Part shown: piece after piece, positions 34,428-43,437 of the stretch
Layout: every line of letters begins with the position of its first letter
How positions within the stretch are numbered: the first letter of the stretch is position 1
DNA from: Streptomyces xantholiticus
GTDB taxonomy: Bacteria; Actinomycetota; Actinomycetes; Streptomycetales; Streptomycetaceae
Direction of reading: 5' to 3'
Length of the DNA: 64,000 bases
NCBI RefSeq assembly: GCF_014651015.1
Contig: NZ_BMWB01000001.1
Location: 186,001-250,000 of the forward strand
Made by a program: the position numbers and the translations under genes
Notes under the pieces: model-generated
Database searches by the model: none
What the model saw: the letters and a program-made list of their open reading frames with translations, nothing else
What the model was told of the DNA's origin: nothing

Positions 34428-35825
34428 TCAGCGGCCCGGGTCAGCGGCGGCCGCCCACAGATGGTGCATCGCGTACGACCGCCACGGCCGCCAGCGCCCG
34501 GTGTCCGCACCGGGCGGCACCGCAGGGTCGCCGGGCGGCAGGACGTCGGGGTCGCCCAGTGCGTGCAGCCGGACACCGGCGGCAGTACGGGCGTCGATGC
34601 CGGGGAGCCGCAGCAGCCGGCGTTCGGCCTCCTCGCGGTCGGCGCCGGGGTCGAGCACGAGGTCGCCGGTCGCGAGCGCCTCGGCCAGGGCGCGCAGCGC
34701 GGGCCGTCCGCTGCCGGTGAGGTCCTCGGCGCGGGGGAACAGGTGGGTCAGCCCGCCGCTCGGCGCGTCGAGCTCCTCGCCGTGCGCGGCCACCAGCTCG
34801 CCCACCGCCGACTCCCCCACCAGCGTGCGGATCGCCGACTCGTGCGGGTCCGCGGCGCCGGGGACGCGCAGGCCCGGGCGGGCCGCGACGAGCGGGGCGA
34901 GGGCCGGGTCGGCTCCGAGGCGTTCCGCGACAGCGCAGGGGTCGGCGTCCAGGTCGAGGAGGCGGCGCATCCGCTGGGTGGCTGAGGTCAGGTCGCGCAG
35001 GTCGGTCAGGTGCAGTCGGCACTCCAGCCAGCCGCCTGCGCCCGGGCGTTCGCCGACCTCGGCGACACCTGCGCCGCCGGGCAGCCGCAGGGTCCGGCGG
35101 TAGGTGCGCGTGCCGCGTTCGCCGGTGACCTCCTCCACGCCGGGGACGGCGTGGACCGCGAGGTGGTCGAACATCCGGTCCGCCGCGTACCGGCCCCGGT
35201 GGGCCAGCCGCAGCGGGATCCCGGAGCCGCCGTTGCCGGCGGAGGTGCGGCCGGGCCGGGCGGCCCGCAGCTCGGTGGGGGTGGCGGCGTAGATCTCGCG
35301 GATGGTGTCGTTGAACTGCCGTACGCTCGCGAATCCGGCGGCGAAAGCGATCTCGGCGGCCTGCATCGTCGTGGTCTGCAGCAGTACGCGCGCGGTGTGG
35401 CCGCGCTGGGCGCGGGCGAGGGCGATGGGTCCCGCACCGAGTTCGGCGTTGAGCTGGCGCTGCACCTGGCGGGGGCTGTAGCCGAGGCGGCCGGCGAGTC
35501 CGGCGACGCCCTCCCGGTCGACGACGCCGTCGCCGATCAGCCGTACGGCGCGGCCGACGACGTCCGCGCGGACGTTCCATTCGGCGGAGCCGGGGACCGC
35601 GTCGGGGCGGCAGCGGCGGCAGGCGCGGAAGCCTGCACTCTGGGCAGCCGCGGCGGTGCGGTAGAACGACACGTTCCTGCGCTTGGGTGTGAGGGCGGGG
35701 CAGCTGGGCCGGCAGTAGATCCCGGTCGTGGAGACGGCGAAGAAGAAGACCCCGTCGAACCGTGCGTCCCGGCTGCTCACGGCCTCGTACCGGCTGTCCT
35801 CCACCGTGTGTGCCTCGGTGGTCAT
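34428..35825 (-). CDS. alkA: Ada-AlkA fusion: methyl-sensing N-terminus, AraC HTH and 3-methyladenine DNA glycosylase
   Basis: A 465-residue three-part repair protein. The zinc site of Ada uses C38, C42, C69 and C72 (GIYCRPSC and FRACRRCRPD). An AraC-type HTH follows (LAGRLGYSPRQVQRQLNAEL, AEIAFAAGFASVRQFNDTIR). The C-terminal AlkA domain includes HhH-GPD features (PGIDARTAAGVRLHALGD). C38 can accept a methyl group from phosphotriesters and turn the protein into an activator; the glycosylase removes alkylated bases. Its ATG overlaps the upstream flavoprotein stop (ATGA), so it is translationally coupled to a polyol operon. That is an odd context for a repair gene. Confidence 0.93.
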   Translation of the reverse strand: MTTEAHTVEDSRYEAVSSRDARFDGVFFFAVSTTGIYCRPSCPALTPKRRNVSFYRTAAAAQSAGFRACRRCRPDAVPGSAEWNVRADVVGRAVRLIGDGVVDREGVAGLAGRLGYSPRQVQRQLNAELGAGPIALARAQRGHTARVLLQTTTMQAAEIAFAAGFASVRQFNDTIREIYAATPTELRAARPGRTSAGNGGSGIPLRLAHRGRYAADRMFDHLAVHAVPGVEEVTGERGTRTYRRTLRLPGGAGVAEVGERPGAGGWLECRLHLTDLRDLTSATQRMRRLLDLDADPCAVAERLGADPALAPLVAARPGLRVPGAADPHESAIRTLVGESAVGELVAAHGEELDAPSGGLTHLFPRAEDLTGSGRPALRALAEALATGDLVLDPGADREEAERRLLRLPGIDARTAAGVRLHALGDPDVLPPGDPAVPPGADTGRWRPWRSYAMHHLWAAAADPGR

Positions 35826-37090
35826 ACGGTCAGTATGCGAGCCGCCCCGGCACCCGGCTGGCGGGAATCGGACATGACACCGACGCGGACGGGGCCGCCC
35901 TCTGGGTCGGCCCGTGCGATCCAGCCGGCGCGCAGGTGGACGGCCCGGCCCGGCAGGGCGGTGCGCGGCAGGTGCTGCCGGTCCAGTTCTCGGCCGTCCT
36001 GGCTGACGAGGAGGACGGGCCGGGCGATGCGCTCTGCGGTGCGGAGGGTGAAGCGCTCCTCCATGGGCGGGGGGCCGTCGGGGTGGACGCGGTTCGGCGC
36101 GATCCAGAGCAGGGGCCGCTCGACCGCCAGGGGCACCTGACCGTGGCGCCAGGGCCGGGCCCCGGCCAGCCGGCGCAGGACGTGGGTCGCGGCGCTGCGG
36201 CCCTCTGCGGCGGCGATCGCCCCGGGCTCGCCCCCGTGGAGCAGATTGCCGACGGCGAAGACGCCGGGCAGGGAGGTGCGGAAGGCGGTGTCGACGGCCG
36301 GTCCGCGTGTGCCGGGGTCGAGAGCCGTGCCGCCGAGCCGGGCCAGCTCGTGGTCGGGGATCCAGTCGCCGGTGAGGACGACGGTGTCGCAGTCGAGGTG
36401 CGTGCTGCCGCCGTCGCGGTCCCGCAGGCGTACGCCTGCCAGTCTGCCGCGGCCGGTCAGCTCCGCGACGGCGGTGTCCGTGATCACCGGGACCCGGTGC
36501 CGGGGTGACTGCACCGGTGCGCACGGGGCTTCGGTGACGAGGGCCACGACCTGTGCGCCCGCCCTCCGCAGGGTGCGTACGGCGTGGAGGGCGACGGGCT
36601 CCGAGCCCACGACGACCGCGCGGCCGCCGACCCGCCCGCCGTGGAGCCGGACGGTCTGCAGGAGTTCGCCGGTGGTCAGGACGCCGGCCGGCCGGGTGCC
36701 GGGGATCAGGCGGGCGCTGCGCGGCCGTTCGCGGGCGCCCGTGGCCAGCACCACCGCGCGGGCGGTGATGCGTTCGAGGCCCTGCGGGCCGGTGGTGTCC
36801 AGGGTGCGGGGGCCCGCCCACCCCGTGGCCGTGACGCCGGTGCGCAGTACGCATCCGGCAGCGACGGCGGCGTCGACGAGCCGCCCGGCGAACCGGGGGC
36901 CGTCGAGCGGCTGGTGGCGCGGCCCGAACCCCCGGTGGTGGCTGTGGCGTGGAATGCCGCCGGGCTGCTGTTCGCGTTCCAGTACCTCGACGCGGCCGGC
37001 GCCGGCCGCGGCCAGGCGGGCTGCCGCGGCGAGCCCTGCCGGTCCGGCGCCGACGACGAGGACGTCCACGGTTCTTTCCGTGCGGCTCAT
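35822..37090 (-). CDS. FAD-dependent pyridine nucleotide oxidoreductase (GlpB/HcnB-like)
   Basis: A 422-residue flavoprotein. FAD motif GAGPAGLAAAARLA, GGIPRHSHHRGFG, second nucleotide motif VVVGSEPVALHAVRTL, and a late segment FAVGNLLHGGEPGAIA. The fold is that of the alpha subunits of HcnB or opine oxidases, or of GlpB-type partners. It overlaps the upstream GlpA-like gene stop (ATGA) and the downstream Ada-AlkA start (ATGA). With the GlpA-like subunit and FGGY kinase it should form a polyol-phosphate oxidising system. Whether it is membrane bound cannot be told. Confidence 0.85.
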   Translation of the reverse strand: MSRTERTVDVLVVGAGPAGLAAAARLAAAGAGRVEVLEREQQPGGIPRHSHHRGFGPRHQPLDGPRFAGRLVDAAVAAGCVLRTGVTATGWAGPRTLDTTGPQGLERITARAVVLATGARERPRSARLIPGTRPAGVLTTGELLQTVRLHGGRVGGRAVVVGSEPVALHAVRTLRRAGAQVVALVTEAPCAPVQSPRHRVPVITDTAVAELTGRGRLAGVRLRDRDGGSTHLDCDTVVLTGDWIPDHELARLGGTALDPGTRGPAVDTAFRTSLPGVFAVGNLLHGGEPGAIAAAEGRSAATHVLRRLAGARPWRHGQVPLAVERPLLWIAPNRVHPDGPPPMEERFTLRTAERIARPVLLVSQDGRELDRQHLPRTALPGRAVHLRAGWIARADPEGGPVRVGVMSDSRQPGAGAARILTV

Positions 37091-38484
37091 CCGCGGCCCT
37101 CCTCGAACAGTGCCCTGACCACGGCCCCGCAGTGGAAGCCCTGGCAGCGGCCGGCCCCGGCGCGGGTCCGGCGCCGCAGCGCGTCGAGCGATGCCGGTGG
37201 CAGAGTGCTGCTCATCGCGTCGCGGATCTCGCCCCGGGTGACGCGTTCGCAGTGGCAGACGATCGTGCCGTACGCCGGGTCGGCGGCGATCAGGTCGGCA
37301 CGCTGGTACGGGCGCGGGCCTGCTTCGCCGATGCAGGGCATGTTCACCGGTTCCAGGTCGCGGGCAAGGCCGAGGTGGAGGCCCGCGTCGCCGAGCAGGC
37401 CGGTGACGTAGGCGGCGATGGCCATGGAGGCCGTCAGGCCCGTGGACCGGATGCCTCCGACGGTGACGTACCGCTGTCGGGCATGGGCCCGAATGCGGTA
37501 GTCCTCGTGCCCGGTGGCGGCGCGCAGTCCGGCGTAGACGGCGGTGACCTCCTCGTCGACCAGTGCGGGCACGATCCGCCGGCCTTTGTCCCTCAGCGTC
37601 TCCAGGCCTTCCGCTGTCGATCCGGTGGCCTGCTTGTCGTCGAGGTCCTCCGCGGTGGGTCCGAGGATCACGTTCCCATACACGGTCGGTGCGACCAGGA
37701 CACCCTTGCCGAGTGCGGTCGGTACGGGGAGCAGGATGTGGCGGACGAGGGGGCGGGCGAGCTTGTCGTAGACGATCAGCTGGCCGCGCCGCGGGGTGAC
37801 GGTGAAGTCCTCGTGGCCGAGGTGGTGGTCCAGCTCGTCGGCGTGCAGCCCGGCGGCGTTGACGAGGTAGCGGGTGCGCAACAGGCCGCGCGAGGTGGAG
37901 AGTTCGTGGTGACCGCCGCTCGTCACGGACTGCACCCGGCAGTTCAGGTGCAGCGTGACGCCCGCACGGACCGCCTGGGTTGCGTAGGCGATGGTCGTGG
38001 TCCAGGGGCAGATGATCCACTCGTCCGGGACTTCGAGGGCGCCGAGCGCGCCGGGGCCCAGGTGCGGTTCCCGCCGGGCGAGTTCGGCGGCGTCCAGGAG
38101 GCGTGTGCCGTGGTGGCCGTTGCGGACGGCCTTGGCGGCCAGGGCGGGGAGCGCGGCGAGTTGGCCGTCGTCCCAGGCGACGAGCAGCGCGCCGACCGGC
38201 TCGAGAGGGACGCCGTTCTGTTGGGCGTAGGCGGCGAGGCGGCGCCGGCCCTCGCGCACGAGCCGCGACTCCAGGGAACCGGGCACGGCGTCGAAACCGG
38301 TGTGCAGGATGGCGGTGTTGGCCTTGGAGGTGCCGTCCCCGACGTCCTCGCCCGCTTCCACGAGCGCGATGCGCAGCGGGTACCGGGCGAGTTCGCGGGC
38401 GATGGCGCTGCCGACGACGCCGGCGCCCACGACGGCGACGTCGTACAGCTGGTCGGGCAGTGCGCCGCCGGTCGTGACGGTCAT
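37087..38484 (-). CDS. GlpA-like FAD-dependent glycerol-3-phosphate dehydrogenase with BFD domain
   Basis: A 465-residue protein. DAO-fold flavin domain (GAGVVGSAIARELARYPL, DGTSKANTAILHTGFDA) is followed by a C-terminal bacterioferredoxin-associated ferredoxin (BFD) [2Fe-2S] domain, with cysteines in VCHCERVT and RCQGFHC. The arrangement is that of anaerobic GlpA. It would oxidise glycerol-3-phosphate or a related polyol phosphate to dihydroxyacetone phosphate. Its ATG overlaps the end of the kinase gene (ATGA), so kinase and dehydrogenase are coupled. A reductase partner is encoded next. Confidence 0.9.
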   Translation of the reverse strand: MTVTTGGALPDQLYDVAVVGAGVVGSAIARELARYPLRIALVEAGEDVGDGTSKANTAILHTGFDAVPGSLESRLVREGRRRLAAYAQQNGVPLEPVGALLVAWDDGQLAALPALAAKAVRNGHHGTRLLDAAELARREPHLGPGALGALEVPDEWIICPWTTTIAYATQAVRAGVTLHLNCRVQSVTSGGHHELSTSRGLLRTRYLVNAAGLHADELDHHLGHEDFTVTPRRGQLIVYDKLARPLVRHILLPVPTALGKGVLVAPTVYGNVILGPTAEDLDDKQATGSTAEGLETLRDKGRRIVPALVDEEVTAVYAGLRAATGHEDYRIRAHARQRYVTVGGIRSTGLTASMAIAAYVTGLLGDAGLHLGLARDLEPVNMPCIGEAGPRPYQRADLIAADPAYGTIVCHCERVTRGEIRDAMSSTLPPASLDALRRRTRAGAGRCQGFHCGAVVRALFEEGRG

Positions 38485-39944
38485 GAAGCTCCGGGTCCAC
38501 CGCCGGCCGCGGGTGAGCGGTCCAGCAGGGCCGCGACCTCGGTACGGAAGGCCGCGAGTCGTTCTGCCGCCTGGTCGGCGCTGATGCGCGGCTCGTAGAC
38601 GGCGGACGGCCGCCAGGCGGGGACGGCCTCCTCCAAGGTGAGGTCCGCGTCGATGCCCAGCCGGGCGACCGCGGCGGCGCCGAGCGCGGTGACGTCCGGC
38701 AACGCGGAGACCTCGACGGGAAGTCGGAGCAGGTCGGCCTGGGTCTGCATGAGGAGCGCGGACCGGGTGAGACCCCCGTCGACGCGCAGCACCGTCAGCG
38801 GCGTGCCGAGGTCGGCGGCGACCGCGTCGGTGAGGGAGACGACCTGCGCGGCGAGTCCCTCGCACAGCGCGCGCACGAGGTGGCCCGGCCCGGTGTCCAG
38901 GCCGAGGCCGGTCACCGAGCCCCGGACGTCACCGCGCCACCAGGGCGCCGCAAGCCCGGCGAGCGCCGGTACGAACGTGACGCCCCCGCTGTCGGGCACG
39001 GTCGAACCGACGGCATCGAGGTCGGTGGCACCGGAGACGATCCCCAGGTCGGTGAGCCATCGCACGGCGGAGGCGGCCGTGTAGACCTGGCCGTCCAGGC
39101 AGTAGCTGGAGCGGCCGCCGAGCCGCCACGCGACGCAGCCGACGAGCCCGGTGGTGGAGCGCCGTGGCCGGTGACCGGTCTGCGCGAGCAGGAACGCGCC
39201 GGTCCCGTAGGTGCACTTGGCGGCGCCGGGTTCGGTGACACTCTGGGCAAGGAGGGCGGCCTGCTGGTCGACCAGGAGGCCGGTGAGCGGGATCTCGGCG
39301 CCGAAGGCCGTGGTGACGCCGACGGGTCCCGCCGCGTCGACGACGTCCGGCAGCCGTTCGCCGGACAGGCCGAAGATCTCGAGGGCCCGCTTCGACCAGG
39401 CGACGTGGTCGAGGTCGAGGAGCTGGGTGCGTCCGGCGGTTGCGGCGTCGGTGACGAACGCGCCGGTGAGCCGGTGCACGAGCCATGAGTCGCTGGTGGT
39501 GACCACGCCTTCGCGGGTGAGTTCTCGGCGGACCCACGCCATCTTCGGCGCGGCGAAGTACGGGTCCAGTGGCAGTCCGGTGAGCTGCCGTAACTCCTCA
39601 GCGTGCGGGGCGAGTTCGGCACACAGTGAATCGGCGCGCCGGTCTTGCCAGACGATCGCGTCGGTGAGCGGTTCGCCGGTCGCCGGGTCCCAGGCGAGGA
39701 CGGTCTCGCCCTGGTTGGCCAGGCCGACGGCCCGGACGGGCTCACCGGCATCGGCGAGCGCACGGCGCCCGGCGTCGACGACCGAGGTGAGCAGTTCCCC
39801 GGGGTCGACCTCGACGCGTCCGCCGGCGCCGTAGCGGGGCGTCACGGGCGCGGAGCCGGTGCCGATCACTCCACGTGCGGGACAGACGACGAGTGCCTTG
39901 GTGCCTGAGGTGCCCTGGTCGACGGCAAGCACCGGGCCGGTCAT
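38481..39944 (-). CDS. FGGY-family carbohydrate kinase, glycerol-kinase-like
   Basis: A 487-residue kinase. N-terminal phosphate-binding motif AVDQGTSGTKALVV, WQDRRAD, the glycerol-kinase-like central segment KCTYGTGAFLLAQTG and C-terminal FGGY signatures (VPALAGLAAPWWRGDVRG, LRVDGGLTRSALLMQTQADLL). The frame opens further upstream, but the ATG at 39944 has GGGTGG before it and matches the family start. It should phosphorylate glycerol or a related polyol. The next genes are coupled by ATGA overlaps, so kinase, dehydrogenase, flavoprotein and Ada-AlkA form one unit. Confidence 0.9.
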   Translation of the reverse strand: MTGPVLAVDQGTSGTKALVVCPARGVIGTGSAPVTPRYGAGGRVEVDPGELLTSVVDAGRRALADAGEPVRAVGLANQGETVLAWDPATGEPLTDAIVWQDRRADSLCAELAPHAEELRQLTGLPLDPYFAAPKMAWVRRELTREGVVTTSDSWLVHRLTGAFVTDAATAGRTQLLDLDHVAWSKRALEIFGLSGERLPDVVDAAGPVGVTTAFGAEIPLTGLLVDQQAALLAQSVTEPGAAKCTYGTGAFLLAQTGHRPRRSTTGLVGCVAWRLGGRSSYCLDGQVYTAASAVRWLTDLGIVSGATDLDAVGSTVPDSGGVTFVPALAGLAAPWWRGDVRGSVTGLGLDTGPGHLVRALCEGLAAQVVSLTDAVAADLGTPLTVLRVDGGLTRSALLMQTQADLLRLPVEVSALPDVTALGAAAVARLGIDADLTLEEAVPAWRPSAVYEPRISADQAAERLAAFRTEVAALLDRSPAAGGGPGAS

Positions 39945-40062
39945 CGGCCACCCCGCTCTCCGGTAGAAGGAACCTTGATCACTGACGAAAGCCTGGGGGC
40001 AGGCCGCCATCTCCGTCAAGAGCCGGGGTTTGAGCCCGTGTGACAGCGTTGTCCTCAACTCC

Positions 40063-40090
40063 TTGTCGTGCCGGGCGCTTTGAGTAAGAT
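40063..40090 (+). promoter_or_regulatory. Possible sigma-70-type promoter in the divergent region before 40367
   Basis: TTGTCG (40063) and TAAGAT (40085) with a 16-base spacer, plus strand. The 422 bases between the kinase (minus) and the hypothetical gene (plus) hold no gene I can support. Confidence 0.35.
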
Positions 40091-40366
40091 CGGCCGCACA
40101 CGGAAGCGGAGCGGGGGCCGGCGCAGCCCCCCGTGTCCCGCGCTCCTCGCCGACGCCGACGGCCGGCCGCCCACCGCCGTCGAAGCACGCCTCAGCCACC
40201 ACTGCCCCAAGAGGCCCCATGACCATCAGTGCACGAGCCGAGCTCCACGCTGCGACACAGCACGCGGCGGACCGCCCAGTGACGGTATCGGGGGCACGGC
40301 GGCCGTGTTAGCGGACCTCTCCCCGGCGTGCCGGCGCCCGGCGCGGCACCGACGGACGGATCACTG

Positions 40367-41380
40367 ATGGCCCCGGACGCCTTTCGCCCGATCTACCATC
40401 CGGCCGGCCAGGACAAGGAACTGCGCGCCGCTCTGCAGGACTTGCGCACCGGCCGCTGGCTGTCGATGCGCGACCTCCTCGCGGCGACGAACGACTGGTC
40501 CCTGTGGACCCGGCGCACCCAGGTGCTGGCCGCCGTCGCGGCCGGCTCCGACACGGTGCAGGCGTGGCGGACCGAGGAGCCGGAGAGTTCCGCCGCGGCC
40601 GTGATGCACTGCCGGGTCGTCGTCGAGCGGGCGTTACGCGCCCACCGGGAGGGGCACCGGCGTACCCAGGAGTTGTGGCACGAGGCCTGGCAGGCATGCC
40701 GGCTGGCCGCGCGCCGGTCACCGGAGGACCCCGTGCCGTGGGTGTGCCTGCTGGCCCTGGCCCGGCTCGACGAGGGGCAGCGGCTCGAGGAGCACCGGAC
40801 GGCACCGCCCGGGCCGATGCTCTTCCCGGGTCCGTGGGGTCTGCTGGCGCAGGCGGACAAGCGCGACCCGCACAACCGCGAGGCGTACCACCGGATGCTG
40901 CAGTTCGTGTACGCGCGGCGGGCCGGCGGCCATCTGGCCGAGGCCGTGAACTTCGTCCAGTGGGCGTCCTCGGCCGCACCCCTCGGTTCGCCGCTCAAGG
41001 CGCTGCCGCTGTATGTGCGGGTCGAGCGCCACCGCCGGGAGAACGGCCACGAGAAGGCGCTGGACCTGCACTGGGTCACGGACGACGCGACCCGCGACGG
41101 GCGGCTGGCGCTGCACGACTGGTTCGACGTCGTGCAGCCGGCGGCGTGCACACTGCTCGATCTGAGCCACCTGGCGCACGCGTTGTGGGGTTCGCTCCAG
41201 TTCGCCGCTGCGGCACGGGTGTTCGAGGCGCTCGGCCCGTTCTGGACGACGCTTCCGTGGGCGTACCGCACGTCCGATCCCCGTGACGCGGGGCTCGCCG
41301 AGGAGGTGTTCCTGCGCGCACGGGCCCGTTGCCTCGCGGCGGCACACGACGCCGACCCGGGCAGAGGCCCGTACGCCTGA
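40367..41380 (+). CDS. Conserved hypothetical protein of streptomycetes
   Basis: A 337-residue soluble protein without a domain I recognise. It is helical, rich in Ala, Arg and Trp, with several WxxAW/WH motifs (QELWHEAWQACRLAARRS, NFVQWASSAAP) that look like degenerate TPR-type repeats. There is no signal peptide and no transmembrane segment. The ATG at 40367 fits a GGACGGA site; the frame opens 13 codons earlier. It lies 85 bases before an APC permease on the same strand and may be cotranscribed with it. I make no functional assignment. Confidence 0.75.
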   Translation: MAPDAFRPIYHPAGQDKELRAALQDLRTGRWLSMRDLLAATNDWSLWTRRTQVLAAVAAGSDTVQAWRTEEPESSAAAVMHCRVVVERALRAHREGHRRTQELWHEAWQACRLAARRSPEDPVPWVCLLALARLDEGQRLEEHRTAPPGPMLFPGPWGLLAQADKRDPHNREAYHRMLQFVYARRAGGHLAEAVNFVQWASSAAPLGSPLKALPLYVRVERHRRENGHEKALDLHWVTDDATRDGRLALHDWFDVVQPAACTLLDLSHLAHALWGSLQFAAAARVFEALGPFWTTLPWAYRTSDPRDAGLAEEVFLRARARCLAAAHDADPGRGPYA

Positions 41381-41465
41381 GCCTTCCCGCCACGACTCCT
41401 GCGCCCGCTCCCCCTCCCCGCTGCCCGCATCGCTCAGCACATCCCCTTTCCCCGGAGGTACTCCG

Positions 41466-42995
41466 ATGTCCGTTTCCCCGCCCAAGTGGTCGGGCCCCGG
41501 CCAAGCTCGCCCCAAGGACGAGGAGGAACGGCTGCGGGAGCTCGGCTACCAGCCCGTTCTGGCCCGGCGGATGGGCGGTTTCGGCAATTTCGCGATCAGC
41601 TTCTCGGTGATCTCGATCCTTTCCGGCTGTATGACGCTGTACGGGTTCGGTCTCGGCACCGGCGGTCCGGCGGTGATGCTCTGGGGCTGGGTGGGGGTCG
41701 GTCTCTTCGTGCTGTGTGTCGGCATGGCCCTGGCGGAGGTGACCAGCGCCTATCCGACCTCAGGTGCGCTCTACTACATGGCCGACCGGCTCGGCGGCCG
41801 CAAGTGGGGCTGGTACACCGGCTGGCTCAATCTCCTGGGACTGCTGGGCGCCATCGCCGGCATCGACTACGGCTGCGCGCTGTTCACCGGCGCCTTCCTG
41901 AACCTGCAGTGGGGGATCGAGCCCGCCCCGGGCTCCACGATGATCATCTTCATCTGCATCCTGCTGCTGCACGCCACGCTCAACCTGTTCGGCGTACGGC
42001 TCGTCAGCCTGCTCAACTCCGTCAGCGTGTGGTGGCACCTCGGCGGCGTGGCCCTGATCGTGGGCGCGCTGGCGATCGTGCCGTCGGACCATCAGTCCCC
42101 CGAGTTCGTCTTCGGCGAGTTCGTCAACGGCACCGGCTGGGACAATCCGATCTACGTGGCCGCCATCGGCCTGCTGCTGGCCCAGTACACCTTCAGCGGG
42201 TACGACGCCTCCGCCCATCTGTCCGAGGAGACCTCCAACGCGTCCGTCGCCGCCGCCCAGGGCATCGTGCGCTCCATCTGGGTCTCCTGGATCGCCGGGT
42301 TCGCGCTGCTCGCCGGCCTGACCTTCGCCATCCAGGACTACGCGGGCACCCAGGACACCGCAACGGGTGTGCCGCCCGCCCAGATCTTCATCGACGCCCT
42401 CGGCACCGGCGCCGCCACGGCGCTGCTGCTCGTCGTGATCGTCGCCCAGCTCTTCTGCGGCAACGCGGAGGTGGCCGCCGCGAGCCGTATGGTGTTCGCC
42501 TTCAGCCGTGACAACGCCCTGCCGGGTTCGGCTCTGTGGCGCAAGGTGAGCAGCCGTACGCAGACGCCCGTCCCCGCGGTGTGGCTGTCCGTGTCGTTCG
42601 CCTGTCTGCTGGCGGTGCCGTCGCTGTATTCCACGACCGCCTACGGCGCGGTCACCGCGATCAACGTCATCGGCATCACCCCGGCCTACGCGATCCCCGT
42701 CTATCTGCGGCTCCGCGCCGGCAGCCGCTTCGAACCCGGTCCCTGGTCCCTGGGGCGCTGGAGCAGGCCGATCGGCTGGATCGCCGTGGTGTGGGTGGCA
42801 TGCGTGACGGTGCTGTTCTGCCTGCCGCAGTCGTACCCGGTGACCGTCGACTCGATGAACTACGCCTCGATCGCGCTCGCGGCGGTGCTGATCCTGGCAA
42901 CGGTGTGGTGGTTCGTGGCGCGCCGCTCCTACAGCACACCGTCGGCGTACGGGAACGCGCGCGAACAGGCGGAGATCGCGGAGAACATCGTCTGA
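41466..42995 (+). CDS. APC-superfamily amino acid permease
   Basis: A 509-residue membrane protein with about 12 hydrophobic segments and the APC motif FGNFAISFSVISILSG at the N-terminus. YTGWLNLLGLLGAIAG and the mid-protein FSGYDASAHLSEET are typical of the eukaryotic-like GABA/choline-type APC transporters (BAT1/UGA4-like) found in actinobacteria. The ATG has GGAGGT upstream. It probably takes up an amino acid or amine by proton symport. The substrate is undetermined. Confidence 0.93.
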   Translation: MSVSPPKWSGPGQARPKDEEERLRELGYQPVLARRMGGFGNFAISFSVISILSGCMTLYGFGLGTGGPAVMLWGWVGVGLFVLCVGMALAEVTSAYPTSGALYYMADRLGGRKWGWYTGWLNLLGLLGAIAGIDYGCALFTGAFLNLQWGIEPAPGSTMIIFICILLLHATLNLFGVRLVSLLNSVSVWWHLGGVALIVGALAIVPSDHQSPEFVFGEFVNGTGWDNPIYVAAIGLLLAQYTFSGYDASAHLSEETSNASVAAAQGIVRSIWVSWIAGFALLAGLTFAIQDYAGTQDTATGVPPAQIFIDALGTGAATALLLVVIVAQLFCGNAEVAAASRMVFAFSRDNALPGSALWRKVSSRTQTPVPAVWLSVSFACLLAVPSLYSTTAYGAVTAINVIGITPAYAIPVYLRLRAGSRFEPGPWSLGRWSRPIGWIAVVWVACVTVLFCLPQSYPVTVDSMNYASIALAAVLILATVWWFVARRSYSTPSAYGNAREQAEIAENIV

Positions 42996-43437
42996 CCGCC
43001 CGCCGCAACAGGCCGACACCAGGCGGACATGGCACTGGCCGTGGGCGCGTGCGCGGAACCGCTCGAGTGACGCGGCCGCGCCGCTGAGCGGTCCCTTCGC
43101 AGCGGAGCAGGGCAGGCACCTCTCCGATGATTCCCGCCCGGTTCCGTCTGCGCGGCGTACGCCGGGGGCGTTGCTTCGGGCGCGGTGGTCGTGCACGAAG
43201 TGGCCCTTTTGGCACGGCAGTTGAGCAGAGTTCAAGGAGCCCCTGGCGGGGAGTCCGCATGTCCGGATCACTGGCAGCCGCGGCTGTCGTCGCGCCGTTC
43301 GTCAGCCCCGCCCGCGACGTCCTTCACCGGCGCCGTCGTCGAATCCGCGCAGACCGGGCCGGCGGACAGCGCTCCGGCCCCGATCGTGGCCCCGTCGCCC
43401 GGTACGGTACGCACAAGGCGCACGAAAGGTGCAGAAG
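42996..43437. other. Intergenic region between the permease and the winged-helix gene
   Basis: About 440 bases. Reading in all frames shows no protein I can name, and no strong hairpin. It presumably carries the terminator of the permease and the promoter of the winged-helix gene. Confidence 0.4.

Noticed and set aside
36949..38598. A 549-codon plus-strand frame over the polyol flavoproteins
   Set aside because: Shadow of two real minus-strand flavoproteins linked by ATGA overlaps.
41760..43271. A 503-codon minus-strand frame across the permease
   Set aside because: Antisense to a permease with clear membrane segments; low-complexity composition and no domain.
43127..43437. Small frames before the winged-helix gene
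   Set aside because: No ribosome site and no recognisable protein; left as intergenic.
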